This document shows positions 11,777-26,700 of a DNA stretch of 64,000 nt, one piece after another. The notes beneath the pieces are model-generated. The model was not told the DNA's origin. It did not search any database and saw only the letters and a program-made list of their open reading frames with translations. This DNA is from Mactra quadrangularis (lineage: Eukaryota; Mollusca; Bivalvia; Venerida; Mactridae), in the NCBI GenBank assembly GCA_025267735.1, contig CM046304.1, forward strand, positions 13,764,001 to 13,828,000, given 5' to 3'. Position 1 is the stretch's first letter, and each line of letters opens with the position of its first letter. Both the position numbers and the translations under genes were made by a program.

Positions 11777-14700
11777 ACACCATCATCATCACCACCACCA
11801 CCACCACCACCACCACCATCATCGTCCTCATCATAATACTAATTATCATTATCATAATTATAACTATTATTATTATCATTATTTAATTTTTATCATTAAA
11901 TTATCAATATTATTATTATTATTGTGATTACCATTATAGACATTCGTATTCACTAAGTACCTTAGTGAAGTTTCGTGAAAGTACTTAAGAATAGAGTAAC
12001 CAATAAGGGTTGTAATACGTTTATGTATAGTTTTGATATGTATCTCAGCTCATATAAAAATATATGTGCATACATTCATAGCCAAAGCTATCGTCTAAAG
12101 TCACTTGATCACGTAGAATGACATTAAAAAATATGCGCTAATTATGCCGATTATTGTCTTTTGATGCAGACCGTTTGTTTTATTTTCTATTTTTAGGATT
12201 TACCACACAGCCATCACGTGACTTATCAACAATAATATTACCATCATCATCAACATTATTTTCAAGTTCATTATCAGCTTCAATAGACAGAAGTTCAATT
12301 CAACCAACAGAAAAAGTTTCAGTTCAATCAACAGACAGAACTTCAATTCAGTCAACAGACAAAGTTTCTGTTCAATCAACAGTCAGAAGTTCAATTCAAT
12401 CATCATACTCATCAACATATTTACAAATCTCAGATCTGACTTTTCAAATAACTTCATCGGTATCAGGTAACAGTGTAGTCACTAGTGATACACCAGTGTT
12501 GTCAACACTCACAGTTACAAAGTCAGATAAGTTTAGTTCAGACAAGTTTCACTCACAACCATCGTCCACCAATGTTGTTAGTGAGCAATTATTTTCATCC
12601 ACTGAACGTTCAGTTCATCATTTGTCTAGTGACCTGCACTCACTAAGTGTACAAGATAGAAAAACATCATCTGTGATAGCAATCTTAGACTCAAGCATTA
12701 ATGAAGTATCTTCAAGTTTGATGCTTTCATCAGGCATTTTTCAATCTTATATGTCTTCATCATCTGTGTCACTTTCAAGTAGTTATAACACATTTAGTAG
12801 TGTGCTCACTGATAAGCCAATTAGTACGAGCAATGAAATATTTCTACAAGATTCAACGATCTCAGAAGCTGTGATATTAAGCATTTCTCCTACAAGAACT
12901 ATATCATTGCATTCAACTGATAGTCTTGATATTATTTCACCGTCCATAGTTACTTCACCATTACCGATCTCATTGACTGCTCCAGAAAAAAGTGTTGCTC
13001 ATTCTTCTTCTTTTTATCAATCACCGATTGTTTCGGAAGAAACTATTGCGCATTCCAGGTCTGTTTATCAATCATCGAACGTTCCAAAAGTAACTATTGT
13101 GCATTCCAAGTCTGTTTATCAATCATCGAACGTTCCAGAAGAAACAATTGCGCATTCCAAGTCTGTTTATCAATCATCGAATGATCTAGAAGAAACAATT
13201 GCGCATTCCAAGTCTGTTTATCAATCATCGAACATTCCAGAAGAAACTATTGCGCATTCCAAGTCTGTTTATCAATCATCGAACGTTCCAAAAGATACTA
13301 TTGCATATTCCACGTCTGTTTATCAATCATCGAATGTTAAAGAAGAAACAATTGCGCTTTCCAAGTCTATCATCAAATCATCGTCTAGTATATTGAGCGA
13401 GAAATCATCAAACAATGTTTTAACAGTATTATCTGATTCTTATTTTACCCCAAGTGCTTCTATTGCTTCAAGTATTCAGACTGTTCGAGTTGACATCATG
13501 TCATCATCAATGCTGTCGGTAGATGATTCGAGTAAGTTAAAAATTGAACATCGGTCACTTGTGTCTTTATCCGATTTAAGCACTTCACTCTTACATTCGT
13601 ATATCACTATTCGTTCAAATCCAGTGACGAAACAAATTTCTGAGCAATTAAGCACATATTCTGATTCAAAACTTTCACCAACAGCGGTAGGGTCAGACTT
13701 TCATTCTTCACAAGTTTTAAGTGATTTTGTGCTCACGTCAAGCATGCAAACTGACTATAACAACTTCCAGACAATTTCACGGCATGATTCTAAAATTTCA
13801 CCAACGTTTCCTGTTAGCAAAAGTTTAAGTTCTTTTTCTACATCAACAGAAATTGTATCAACGTTTTCTACATCATCAGTAGAAATAATATCATCAAATG
13901 TTTCAAGTATCTCTTTCGTGAGTGTTGTAAAGTCACCACCTTTTATAAATATTACATCGACATTAATAACAAATGTATTACAAACAAACATAACACCAAC
14001 GTCTGTTATTCCAACTGAATCATTTGAATCGAGAAAAGAGTCATCGTCATCATTTTCTTCTGTCCAGTTCAGCGTTTTATCTGTATCTTCATCACTGTTT
14101 ACATCAACGATTGAACAACGTGTACCGCTTCTTTCACAATCAAGCTCTTCACCAATGCCTTTATATACATCATCGACCATTAGTGCTTTAACGACAGAGA
14201 TTATGCACTCTTACGCTCCCTTGGATTCATTACTACCTACAACTTATGTAGAAGGAACGAGTACAACTGACATTGATACATTATTTACTAAAGAAGTTAC
14301 AACGATGTCTCCCACCAACTTATATACGAGTGGAACAACTTCCATATCCGAACAACATGTGAATACACGTCTTAAACAAAGTTCATTTTTTACTGATGAC
14401 ACTTTATCGTTTGTTCACTCAAGCATGCTTTCAGATATCCACTCTACAGTCTCTTCAAATGTACTTGCGAATTCTCTTTTAACCAGCTCACCACGTTCAG
14501 TAATAAGTTCATCTAGTACAATTTCGTTAATCACAAAAGTCCTATCTGTCACTAACGATCACACGTCGTCATCATTAGAATTGCTAAACTCCGTAGAAAC
14601 TTCGGGTTTACCATGGATAAGTATACATCCTTCAAAAACAACGGACATCTTGCCAATAATTTCGTCAGATTTAAACAGCTTGAGTGTTGGAATTCAGTCC

Positions 14701-17700
14701 ACAGGGGATATTAATACTACAACGAATGTATTCAAACCGACGTCATCAGGAAAGATGTTAATGGTAACAGAGACAAGCACAATGCTTACGAAAAATTTGA
14801 ATAATACAGTAACATTACCTAGTTCTGATTTATCATCAGCTACTGAGAATTATAGCACAACTGTTTCAAGCACCGTTCCAACTGGTGTTAAGAACATTCA
14901 TTCTTCTGTGCCTCTATCATCAACAGGTGGACTTTCGTCAAACATCCCTACAAGTTATATCAATATCATTCATGCTTCTCCGTCCACAACAATTGATCCA
15001 ATGTCAACAGTAACAATGTCGACACCAACGGTCAGCCCAGAATCTTCGGGATTAGAGACACAAGTTATTGATTTGCAAACAAGCTTTGAAACTATCAGTT
15101 TAAGTGAGAAGCCTTCTTCATTAATGATGTCATCTGCAGCCTTAACAATGTCCAGTTTACCGGTACACAACTCAATAAGCAGCAGTCCTTCAACATTCAT
15201 CGCTACATCCCCAAACAACATGAATACAATGAGTGAGCTAAGTTCTATACAGGATTTAGCATTATCATCGTCTAAGTCTAAATCCTTGTCAACCAAATTA
15301 CCGGCGCATGACTCAATAACCAGCAGTTCTTCAACATACATCGGTACCACCTCAAACAACATGATTACCATGAGTGAGCTAACTTCTATGCAGACTTATG
15401 CAATATCATCGTCCAAGTCTTATTCAACATTCAATCAAGAAAGCACTCTTGGTACTTCGAAATCTTTGGAGTCATTCAATGTTATTTCTAGTTTATATTC
15501 TTCGACAATCTACCGATCAAGTTATGTACCAATAGCACAGTCTTCTCGACAGAACATTGTATCGTCAATCACAAACTCACCAGATGGTATGATTTCATCA
15601 ATAAATAAAACATCTACTATTCATGAAGTATTACCAACTATGACGACAAGTGTTGTAGATGAATATACAAGCAAAAATTCCAACTTTTTATTTTCAGAAA
15701 GTAGAACATTCCCTAAAGTGACTTCCGTGACATCGACATTAGCATTTATGACCTTTCCAAACACATTTTTTTCATCCGACGGACAGTTGATAACAACAGA
15801 CAATTCGGTCTTTCAAATTCGATCATCGATAACAACAAGTTTCAAATTAAGCTATGCTTCCTTAAGTGCCCTTAGTTTTTCAGCGTCATCACCTAATTCT
15901 CAAAGATTAGCTTCATCATCAACGCAGGATTTGCGTTCGGCATCCTCGACTGCTGTGTCTCTTGCTACATTAGCTTCTCCCGACATTCCTAACAATTCAA
16001 TTTTAAGTTCCGTTAGTGTTAACTCGTCTAAATTGCACGCCTCAGTACATGTGGATTCAAGTAGTTTTACAACGATAACTGCGACCATTACAACTAATGC
16101 TGACACAAGCAAGCTAGCAAATGAGTTAACAGTTTCTAGAACACCATTACACACGGCTACTGAAGTATACCAAAGTATTGTTACCTCAACACTCACAGAT
16201 ACAGTTGTTGACCAGCTAGTCATTACGACTATATCTCCAAGCAAAACACAACAAACTTCATCGTTACTACCTCAAGTAACAAGTGATAGGACTTCGTCTC
16301 AAGTATTTTCACTTTCTTTGGATAGCGATCTTTCAACTTTATCACTCTCACTACGTACTTCAGAAACCCCAGAGAGCAAAAGCACTATATCACCAACTCT
16401 TACACCAAGTATGACAGCCAGTCCTTCAAGCACTAAATCGTTTTTATCTTCATCATCACCGCATGTTTCTATCTCTTCAATATCGTTATCTCATTCAAAC
16501 AACGATACTAACTTTGTAATTACATCTTCAGGTAGTTCGACATTCCACAAAGAGTTGCTGGTTAGCACAAGCACTGTTTTAATGGGTGTTACCGACCAAG
16601 GATTTTTGGACAGCACAAGCACTGCTTCAATGGATGTAAAAGAGTCAACTTCGTCGTCGTATGTGTTGTTCTCATCTTACCATGAGAAGTCACCTGTAAA
16701 CTCATTCACTGACATCTCAGGATCAAGTCAAATGTATTCACTGTCCGACATCGGACTAACTGTATCATCATTCAATTCTATTAGTCTCAGTTCACTTATG
16801 CCATCGTTTAGTGTATCAATACAGTCAACTTCAAAATCTATATCTGATGTGATTTTGTTTAGCTCATTTAGTGAATCGATGGTTACGAGCGTACTTAAGG
16901 CATCTTCAGTACTTACTTCAGACTCTAATCTTTTAACTAACTCGCATGTACCTACTACAGAATCAGTGTATGTTGTGCCTTCTTCATCGCTTGCGTTTTC
17001 GTCCATGCTTACATCGCCACCGATAACTGCCAGTGTATCGACAGAGTCTTTAAGTAACAGTTTAAATACACATTCACTAAGTTTGTCTGTGAGTAGCGTT
17101 ATATCACCTTCATATTTTGTGACAAGTTTATCTGATTCTTTATCCACGATTTTTACATTCCGTGACTCGTCTGATTTCGATGCAGTGTTTACGAGTGTAG
17201 CTTCAGATTCTAAAGTTGACAAAAGCGAAATAACTGCAACAATAAGTACGATGGATTTAACTCAAACAGTTGATCGCAGCGAGTCGATGTTTGCGTTTAC
17301 TACGTCTGTAGCTTCTAGTATCAAGTCAAGTTCAGGACAATTGACATTATTAAGCTCATCCTTTGATACTTTGCCGACAGATAGTATGTTTAGTAAAACG
17401 GAGACTTTGTCAACTCACAGGTCATCGTCGTCCTATGTTGTGCATTTGTCGTTGTCATCAACTGTAAGCTCATTTGAAACCCCCTTTTCTAAAGAATTAT
17501 CATTGTCAACACAATCATTAGGAATTGATAGCAGTTTCGATAGTGCCACTCTGAAAAGTGTTTATTCACTGACCGATTCCATTAGCACTCGTCACTTCAC
17601 TATCGATAGTTCTTTTCTTAGTAGTATTGTCACAATGTCAAGCTTAGTAAGTGAATCTGTGACATCGGTGAAAGTGTCTACGTCTAATAAGTTCGAGTCT

Positions 17701-20700
17701 TCTAAGCTATCATTGTCTAAACTCAGTTCTTACTCGTCAATTGGAGAAAGTAGCTATTCATTACAGTTGCTCACACCAATACCATCAGAGTTCGACTCTA
17801 TTGCTACTCTAAGTGCATTTACCGATATCACAACTTTATCACCAGTATACTCTTCAGACTTAACGAGGGTAATTTCATCTAGCACAGATAGCTATGATGC
17901 ATTGCCCACAGCTATCAGCAGTTCAAACCTCTTAACGCCTTTGTATGAATCGATGAGTACCGTTGCCAGCACAGTAATGTCTTCACATGTTGTACAATCA
18001 AGTTCACCATTGTCTGTGTTATCATTTGTGAATAGTATTTCCGACACCACAGAATATGTGTTGTTATCAAGCTATGTTTCATCAATTGACACTATGCGTC
18101 ATGAATCATCACTTCTTCTGTCCGATATTTCAAGCAGTCTATCGTTAAGTGAAGCTATTTCAATCAGCACTAAGATTGACTCATCAAAATTAAGTATTTC
18201 ACTGTTGATGTCACCGAGTGTTACACAATATTCCGAAACATCAATTGTGATGTCATCTATAGATATATCAACCGTTATTGGTACGTCATTTATGTCACTA
18301 TCACCATCAGTTGCTTCACAGTTATCAACGGATATTGATAGTATGGTATCGTCCAGTATATTGTCATCACAATCAATGTTTGAATCACAATCAATGACTC
18401 TAAAGTCCGTGGAATCATCTTCTTATCACCTAAGTGAAGCTGTATCATCCATTTCACCCAGTGTTACACAGACGGTATCAAGTATTGTTGACGTGTTGTC
18501 TCAATACTCAACTTCACAATCAGTTTCGTACCTGACTTCAATACTACCAACATCTGTTGTCGTTTCACCTGCACTGTCGACATTGAAAATAGAACCGAGT
18601 TTAATTACATCTTCCTTCGAGATAATTGAAAATTCCGAAACATCATTGAGAACATCACAAGCTTCCACATTCACGTCAACTTTGTCAATTGTGGATGTAA
18701 CATTGTCAACAACCCCGACAATTAGCACGTCCAATTCACTGGTAACTGCTACTGCTAGCACAAGGCTATTGCAAACATCGACACTATCTATGTCTGATTC
18801 AAATGTCAAATCTGAAATTGTTTCATCGTCTATTACTCCAGTTTCTTCTACTATGATGGCATCCAAGATTTCTTCAACAGCATTTTCAGCGACAATTTCG
18901 CCAACGTCAGTGTCGTCGTTCCTCTCGAAGTACTCAGTTAATTCCTCAGGATTGTTTACAGATTCAATGTTTTCTGCATTTAATCTGTCAGATACTGTAT
19001 TTATTGGAAATCAGTCAACTTCGATGTATAGCATACCAGTATCACTGTCAATGCTATCGGAAACAGTAAGTGTATTCAGTAGTGTGGTTAACTCTTCAAC
19101 AACGACGACGACGACGACAACAACAACTGAACCACCGGAAGTGACGACACAAAACATAACTAATGTAAGAGAAGCATTCTGGGTACGAACTGGTAAGCTT
19201 CATTCATTTATTTATATCAGATATGCTATAATTTATAACTTATTTTTTATCTGTGCTTCTTCTACACACCAGTTGTTCGTTCCATTGTTATAAGCTTAAA
19301 AATCCATTAGGATTCATGTCATACATGTATGCATGCATGTTCTATATCGGTAGTTAAATTTGTCATGGTACTTGTAATGTAATTCAGATATGTTCAATGT
19401 AATGGTGTGAATCATGTGGCAATTTAGTATTATCAAGTAAGATCGCATTGATGTACATATGACTTGTCTGTGTTCAAATACGTGGCTGTGTTATCACTTT
19501 TGTCTTTTAAGCAAACTAACCTAAATACACAGATGAAAACGTGTCCGATAAAGATGACATAATTTTGTCCTTCTGATAACTGATTTGACTACTTGATAAT
19601 ACTAAAAATCAACTATCTAGAGACTTCGTTCTTGTGGTTGTTATGGCTCGTATATTATATAATATATAATACCATAGTTCTGTATAACATGATAATATTT
19701 TGGGTTATGACTTTAAAGCTGTTAAGTATAAACGATAATAAATAAATTATGTACATATTGTCGTCCAATTTACCAGTATCATTTATAAGCTTTGCATTCA
19801 ATGGTTTGGTATTTTTTCTTATTTTAGTGTTAAAAATTCAACGTGATGTAGACACGTCAGATCCACAGTTTGTTAAGGAAATGGAAGGAAGACTTGCAGA
19901 AGCTTTTGATGAAGCGTTTATAAGAGAGAAGCTTATAGAAGAAGGAAAGTTTGAGCCTCTAGAACGAAGAAAACGAAAGAAACGTTACTCAAGTTCTGGA
20001 GATGCATCAGTACATGTAAATATTCTTTGTATGTTTCTTAAGTAATTTTATAAGGTGTGAAGCTATAGCTGAGAGCCTAATCTAGTCTTTCAAGAACCGG
20101 TTAGTAGGTTCACTGACCTACATTTGTACAATAAGTTGCTTTGGCGTAAAACCCAACAAAAAATGTAACTGTATGACATATAAAATTACAACTAGTATAA
20201 AACTTTATTGGTCTTACTAGTGAATGACAACAACATAAATAATTGTGTATTAAGATCTTATTTGGGGAAGAAAGTATGCAAGATCGGTCAAGACATCAAG
20301 ATAGGACACTGCGCAACAGAAACGTGTCAATGCTTATAGATTATGATCCATTTGTCGTCGTTTGGGCATAATAGTTTTTAAACAATCAAGTGTGCACATT
20401 TTATCGTAGATTAGCATGTAGGCATTTTCTGTTTTCTATCACCTGCTCATGAGCACCATTCGAAAATATATTCATAACAAGTACTTAAAAGAAAATCATG
20501 TGAAGTCCAATTCAATATATTGAAATAAGAAAGTAAATGACTGATGTTTGTTATCATAGATACATGATATGACAAGACAACAACGTACTAGTATGGTTAC
20601 TGTTGTTTATGCGGTAGAGAAGTCTGGGGTTATACTAACATCTGAAGAAGCAGTAGCTGCTCTACAAGTTCTTGGTGATCAAGAATTAGCTATTATACTT

Positions 20701-23700
20701 AGACAAGTGGTTGATATGAAGGCTGAAAGTAAGTTCATACCTCAATCTTTTTAAAATTCAATCTTTCGTTTGCTTAAGTGTAGCGTTATTACTGATTATG
20801 ATTAAGGCAATTTATGATGCTTTCCGATATTTTAAACCCCCCAAATTTGTTGGTGCTGATCCTTGCAAACGTATTTGTTCAGATTTGACTTTGAAGTATC
20901 AGCAAGATGTCACCTTGTAGCATCCATAGTAAGAAAGTTTCTTATGCGACCGATATTTCTTAGTTTATAAAAAACGATCTGCATAATTATGATATTAGCA
21001 TGCTTCTCCGTACACATGCGTGGAGTGAAGTAAGCTCCAAGATTTCTTATACAGTCATTAGAGTTTATGATGGAATTACCAACTTTAATGGGCAACAAGC
21101 AATCGCAAATTTACTACAATCTGTTAGACTGATGTCATCATATATGTTATCATTGCAGCTTACAGTCACTCGCCTGAACCTAAGGAACCAACGAATGATG
21201 ATTTCCCGCTGTGGTTAATTGGTGCAATCTCAGGAGGTGCCGCATTAGTGATTGCTGTTATATGGATTGTTATTTGTTTTTATTGTAAATGTTGTAAGTG
21301 GCAACGTAATGAAGAAGAGGCTGAACCGGAACTGACGTCAATATTACCAGAACACCCACAACGGAAGGTGAACTATTTTTTTGAAAATATGAAATTATAA
21401 TGTATTCATGCGCTGCGTACTGCGGTCATCTGAGACTGTCACCGCAGATTGCTTCACATTTTGTCTTACTTGTTAAAGAGAGTGGGTTCAACGTTCTAAA
21501 TTAAATTTAGTTCATCTACCTTTGCAATGTGATTTTATAGATAATAATTAGTTTAACATATAGAAACAACGTAATTATAGACTTGATAAGTTATTAGTCG
21601 TTAGATTCGAATTTAGATTAAAATGTTCCGGATTTCTTAACAATGTATTTGCCCACGGTTCGGAAAATAATCTAATACACCCAAACAAAATAATTACACC
21701 AATTTAATAATAGCAACCAGTACAAAATATACGGCATGATTCTATGTAGTGTTGATTAATTATTTATATAAGGTACTAGTTAAACAGAATTAGTTTTCAT
21801 AGTTAATTGTATTGGTCTTATTTATACTGTGTATTTCATTACTAGGTCAAGATGAATGATAACTATGAAACACGCGAAATCATTTCTTATACAATCGTAA
21901 AACTTCGGGTATTCCCGCATTCTTTGATAAAGTAGTCCTATATGTCGCATTAATACAACAGATGTATGTTGTGAAGCATTATAGCACATACTTCAACGAT
22001 TATTCGTCATTTAAAGGGAAATAGGCACTGTTGGTAGTTTGAAATAATGGCCGAACATATCCGACTGATGCATAAGGTTTCAGAACAATCGGAAACCTCA
22101 GACATTTCCGTAGCTAGTGGAACAAGCTGATGGAAAGACATGTGACTCATGTGAGCTTTGATTCATTTAAGCGTACATGTGCTTTGGGTGTGTTTAAAGT
22201 ATATGAGTACCGTATATGTATTTTTCTTACCAGGATTCCAAATTACGACCGTTATCATCAACCCCAGTAAAGAAACCACTGTCTCATCACAACAGTCAAC
22301 ATAGTTTAAAGAAGACTAATAATTATACTGTGATTGAACCCATCCAGGAACCAGTGTTGACGAATGATGAAAATAAACTACTGGAAACACATGTGAAACG
22401 GGCACCAACTCCTCCCAGGCCACTTCCCCAACCATCCTCGTAAGTCCTAAAATCATTTACTCTATTACCGCAGGTTACTGGATATTTTACTTACCCTACC
22501 TATATGCACTATTTAATGTACAAGATGATTTTAAAGCACGCCCTGCTAGCTCAGTCTGAAGTATACATGTCTTCTGATCGAGGGGTCGTGGGTTCGGGCT
22601 TGGCATACTTCGTGAAGTTTTGTCATGGAATAATTTCTACGGTCATTGTCCCTCCAACCATTCAGTCTAAATGTAGGGCAGATGACAGTCACTGGCCAAA
22701 GAAAGCGTGTAGTTACTGGTTAACAGATAAATCTAGAGATTTAGCCTTTCCAGGAACGATGAGTATGTTTACCACCGTAATGTAACCTATACAACATGCT
22801 ACTGTGGCATTAAAACCAACCTATCAAGAAGGTTAAAGAAAATTAGTTCTTTGCCATTTTCTTTTTGTGCAACACTTCACTATCATGTACAATAAAGTTT
22901 TACTATAAAGACCACATTGGTTATTGTGAAATTATGCGATCTTTAGACTTTTTTGTAAAAAAAATATGCATAATTTTAGAAGAAAAATGCCCTTGAAAAA
23001 ATACCTATTCCACTATTTAGAACTTTACTGTTGGGTTTGTTAATGTTTTTCTTGGTATTGGGATTAATGTCATAGTTCAAACTTCATACGAAAATGTTTC
23101 CTTTTTGGATGTGCCCTATCAGGGTACCGTCCGGAGTTAACAATGAGAATTTTTAGCACTTTGCATTGGCTCTTATGGAAAAATCCGAGGTAAAAAACAC
23201 TGCAAAATCTCATGCGGTTTACTCTGACAATATCTTCATAATTTTCACTGTCCAAGATACTGAATATTTCATTTTAATAATCTTGTTTAAGAATATAAAT
23301 TTTGTACATGTTTTATTACGTCATATGCACCATTATGTCGCTGAAATAAATCCACCTATTCCAATTCTGTCTATGATATTGCATAATAACGACTCACATT
23401 GAAAGTGTTGTATTGTAAACTTAATAGCTCCGTACATTACTGAATGTAAGTAAGTAATATATATGAACATGTATTTTTAGTCCTGAGTGTTCCACGACGG
23501 TTACTCCAGTGTTACCAAAACGAGAACTTGTACCACCTGTCGTAAAGAAAGGTAGACGTAACAGTAAAAACAGCATAGGTAAGTATTATAAGTTTTAAGT
23601 CATGGGACCATTATTATTATCAAGGTAGGCAGCACAGTTCTAAACCAAGGACACTCCGTGAGAACTATGAAAGAAAGATCATATGTGTATCATACTTTAT

Positions 23701-26700
23701 GTCTGTAATATCAAAATCAAATATCAGTGGTTATTTTTGCAATAAATCTTATGAACGAAAAATGATCGTAAGTCAATTTAAAAAATTAAAGTTCGAAGCC
23801 TAAAATATATGATCTCATATATTGATGCGAATTTCAGAAACTATTCGTCATTCTAAGTAATTAATTAAGATTTTGGATTTATTGGACAAAGAATGAGGGT
23901 ATTATTATAACTAACCCCTAGCCTTATACTACAGTCGATTGTTTTAAGTGTATGAACAATAAATATAAGTGAGGTAAATGCCTGCTATCTATATTCTAGA
24001 GCCATCCATTGATGAAATAGAGCACAGAAGAAGCAGTGTATTTTCTAAAGGAAAGAAGTCTAACGTCAGCCATTTATTTCAATCAACAGTTTCAGAGGTG
24101 AGCAAGATATTTTAATGAAACATGCTGCATGTATATATTATTTTTGGTAATAAAGCTTATGCACATTTACGGATGAGTGCTACATGTATACTGTTAAAAG
24201 ATGTCATTCATTAGTTGTATTAGGTTATGCGTTCTTACTAGCAAATATAGCGTACATAATAATATATATATTGACGTTCCTCAGGTCAATGTGTATATAT
24301 AGGTTGTCTGAAAAATGGTTTATATATTACTGATATTTAAAAGCCGTTATTTTGCTAAAAATTACGTATTTGTTAAAATTTCCTTTCGTCAAAACAAAAC
24401 GGAATGGTAATCTCAGAAAACACCATGAATCCTAACGTTATGGTAGCACTGCACGGTTTTCTCGGCTTGTCGACTAACAATACCTCGCCCTACAATAAAA
24501 AGCTAACATTCTAGCTTAAAATCACACAGCTTATCAAATAATTTTCAAAATTAGCACCAATACATATGTTTCTCACTGAAAACAATAGAAACACGTAATA
24601 AAAACATTTTCTTTTGTCTTGAAGACCTGTACTTCTTTGTTTTGATAGTCGCGAAAATAGGAGACAAAGTAGTGAATGTTCACTCTACTCAAAGTCCTTT
24701 AAACGCTTTCATAATGCAATTTGTTTGTTTGTTTGGGTTTACGGCGCATCAACACAGAAAGGTTATGTCGCGCCGAAAATGACAGCACCATAAACTACAC
24801 TGTTTCTTGTTTCTTTAACACAGCATAACCAGAAAATAACATAAAATGATCTCAACTCTGCTTTCTATATGCACATGTGGAGATGTAAAATGTTGTGGTT
24901 GGTCTTGTCTAAACCAAAAAAAACTTTACTGGCACTGTTTCCACCATTAATATTCGCTATAACCTATATACAACGCTTCCACAACCTCCGTTTACATGCC
25001 CCCAAAAAATCGGTTTTCTAGTTTTACAAACATATTTTTTTACAAGTGAATCATGCATGTGACCTTTAATCTGGGACTCAAATTAATCATATCATAATGA
25101 TAACTGAATATCCTTAAATTATTATAATAATTCTTCACTGATTTATGACTGTTAGTGTAATTAATATGCAGAATGGTGTTGACAATCGGCACGAATATTT
25201 CAAATATATACTAAATATTATTCACGTTTGGCATAATTGGGTCAAATAAAATGAATGCATTAGTTAAAAATGCATGTCTTCATTCCGAAATTATTTTAGT
25301 ATTTCAATTTGTCACAATATGTGCTTATTAGATTTAGTTTTTGCAAATTTATGAAAAAGTGTTATTTTATAAAACATCATAATGCCATTATATTTAAATT
25401 AGAAGTGTATCATATATAATGGGATTTATTATATCAACTACTAGTATATATTATGTCTTATTCAAAACAATATCACATCCACAGTTCGTTCATACGGGAG
25501 ATTTAAGATTTTAAAATTTTGTTCAAACGGGGCATGAACAAAGAGAATGAATTGTGAATATTGTGAATTCAATGGAGCGGGCGTGGCCGAGCGGTTACGA
25601 CGTTGGACTTGTAATCAGCGTTGGTTCTAATTCCATCCAAAATTTGCTCGTTGTTTCCTTGAGCAAGAAACTTTATCCTACTAGCTCAGTACTGGAAGCG
25701 GACTCGAAAGAGATTGATCTACGTTGTAAGAACTTGTTTCACAATCGAGCTTAAATAAATTAATTTAAACACAACACAATGGTTATATGATGCATTCCAT
25801 ATTTGGCGTTTATGGAATATCAACACAATACACAGATTTAATCACTCTCGAATATGCGTTTTTGTTCCTAGTAATATAAAAGTACCGTACTAAGGGTTGC
25901 TTTCACACAAACATAAAACAGGTTATTCATTGAAGGGAACCAGTTTAGTACCGTAACCGCTCGGTTAAGTCCGCCATTCGGAACACCTCGGTCATTAATT
26001 AAAGAAATTAGTTATTCGTAGTGAATCGCCGAGAAGTTCCAGATGTCCGCTTCCCTATTTATCACATAGATCACACTTTTGTAAGCGCCATCTTCATATT
26101 GTTATGTAATCTTTGTATAATTTATTGATAGTTAAGAATCAGTTAATTGTATGCAACTTGTTGCGCGCACGGTTTTCCTGTTTTGGTAGCCTATAAATGT
26201 ATGATATTTCGTAGCCAACAAATTGTGTATGCTTATTGCTAGCTACGGAGAATTAATATTCAAGCCACCCGGCTTGCTCAGTTATAACTACACGTTAGTC
26301 TACTGTTTGAGGGGTCGTGAGTTCGATTCCCGGGCGGGGCATACTTTAGTGAAGCTTGGTCATGAAATAATTTCTACGGCCATTTCCCCTCATACCAATG
26401 ATTTATAATTATGTTTGGCAGTTGTCAGTCACTGACGAAAATATGTGCTTAGTAGTTGGTTAACAGCTAAATCCAGAGATTTAGCCTTTCCAGAAACAGT
26501 GAGTAGGTTGACTGAGCGCCATTATATGACCTATACAATGTGTTGCTACGGCGTTAAATCCAACAAAAACAAACAAACATTAGTGTAATAGGTATCATTT
26601 GTTTACTTTATTTTCCAGGATAGCGATGGCGTCAAGGAACAAATCAAATACGAGAAAAAGAAAAACAAAGAGCTTCTACGTGAAAAATATGGACCGGAAA

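Larger units (their letters stand above)
8120..12196 (+). other. intron 1 (4.1 kb)
   Basis: This long intron separates the signal-peptide exon from the giant mucin exon. It holds two SINEs, a 26-bp-stem hairpin at 9956-10041, two MITEs and a large ACC/ATC microsatellite just before the acceptor CTATTTTTAG. No other exon is evident in it. Confidence 0.75.
24098..26618 (+). other. intron 8 (2.5 kb)
   Basis: It contains a SINE tail fragment, a second-type SINE, a short palindromic repeat and a full SINE, each listed separately. The rest is AT-rich and featureless. Confidence 0.7.

Noticed and set aside
11637..11879. 80-aa minus-strand ORF rich in Met and Val
   Set aside because: It is the translation of the ACC/ATC microsatellite.
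12154..12196. ATG at 12154 as the start of the mucin protein
   Set aside because: It lies upstream of a good acceptor (CTATTTTTAG at 12196). Using the 8035 exon gives a signal peptide and an exact phase match, while the 12154 start gives a poor leader.
13755..18866. Long minus-strand ORFs inside the mucin exon (13755-14180, 14970-15371, 15900-16244, 16728-17222, 18501-18866)
   Set aside because: They are mirrors of Ser/Thr codons (TCA, TCG, ACA read as TGA-poor GAT/GAC/GTT). Their Asp/Val-rich translations have no motif and the plus strand explains the exon fully.
20009..20015. Alternative donor TCA|GTACAT for exon 3
   Set aside because: It would also keep the frame (two residues shorter), but CAT|GTAAAT fits the donor consensus better. 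It is kept only as an alternative.
22504..22785. 93-aa ORF in intron 6
   Set aside because: It is the body of a SINE copy read as protein.
25575..25660. A genuine tRNA-Ser or tRNA-Leu gene
   Set aside because: The 5' part is tRNA-like but no matching 3' acceptor stem follows box B.
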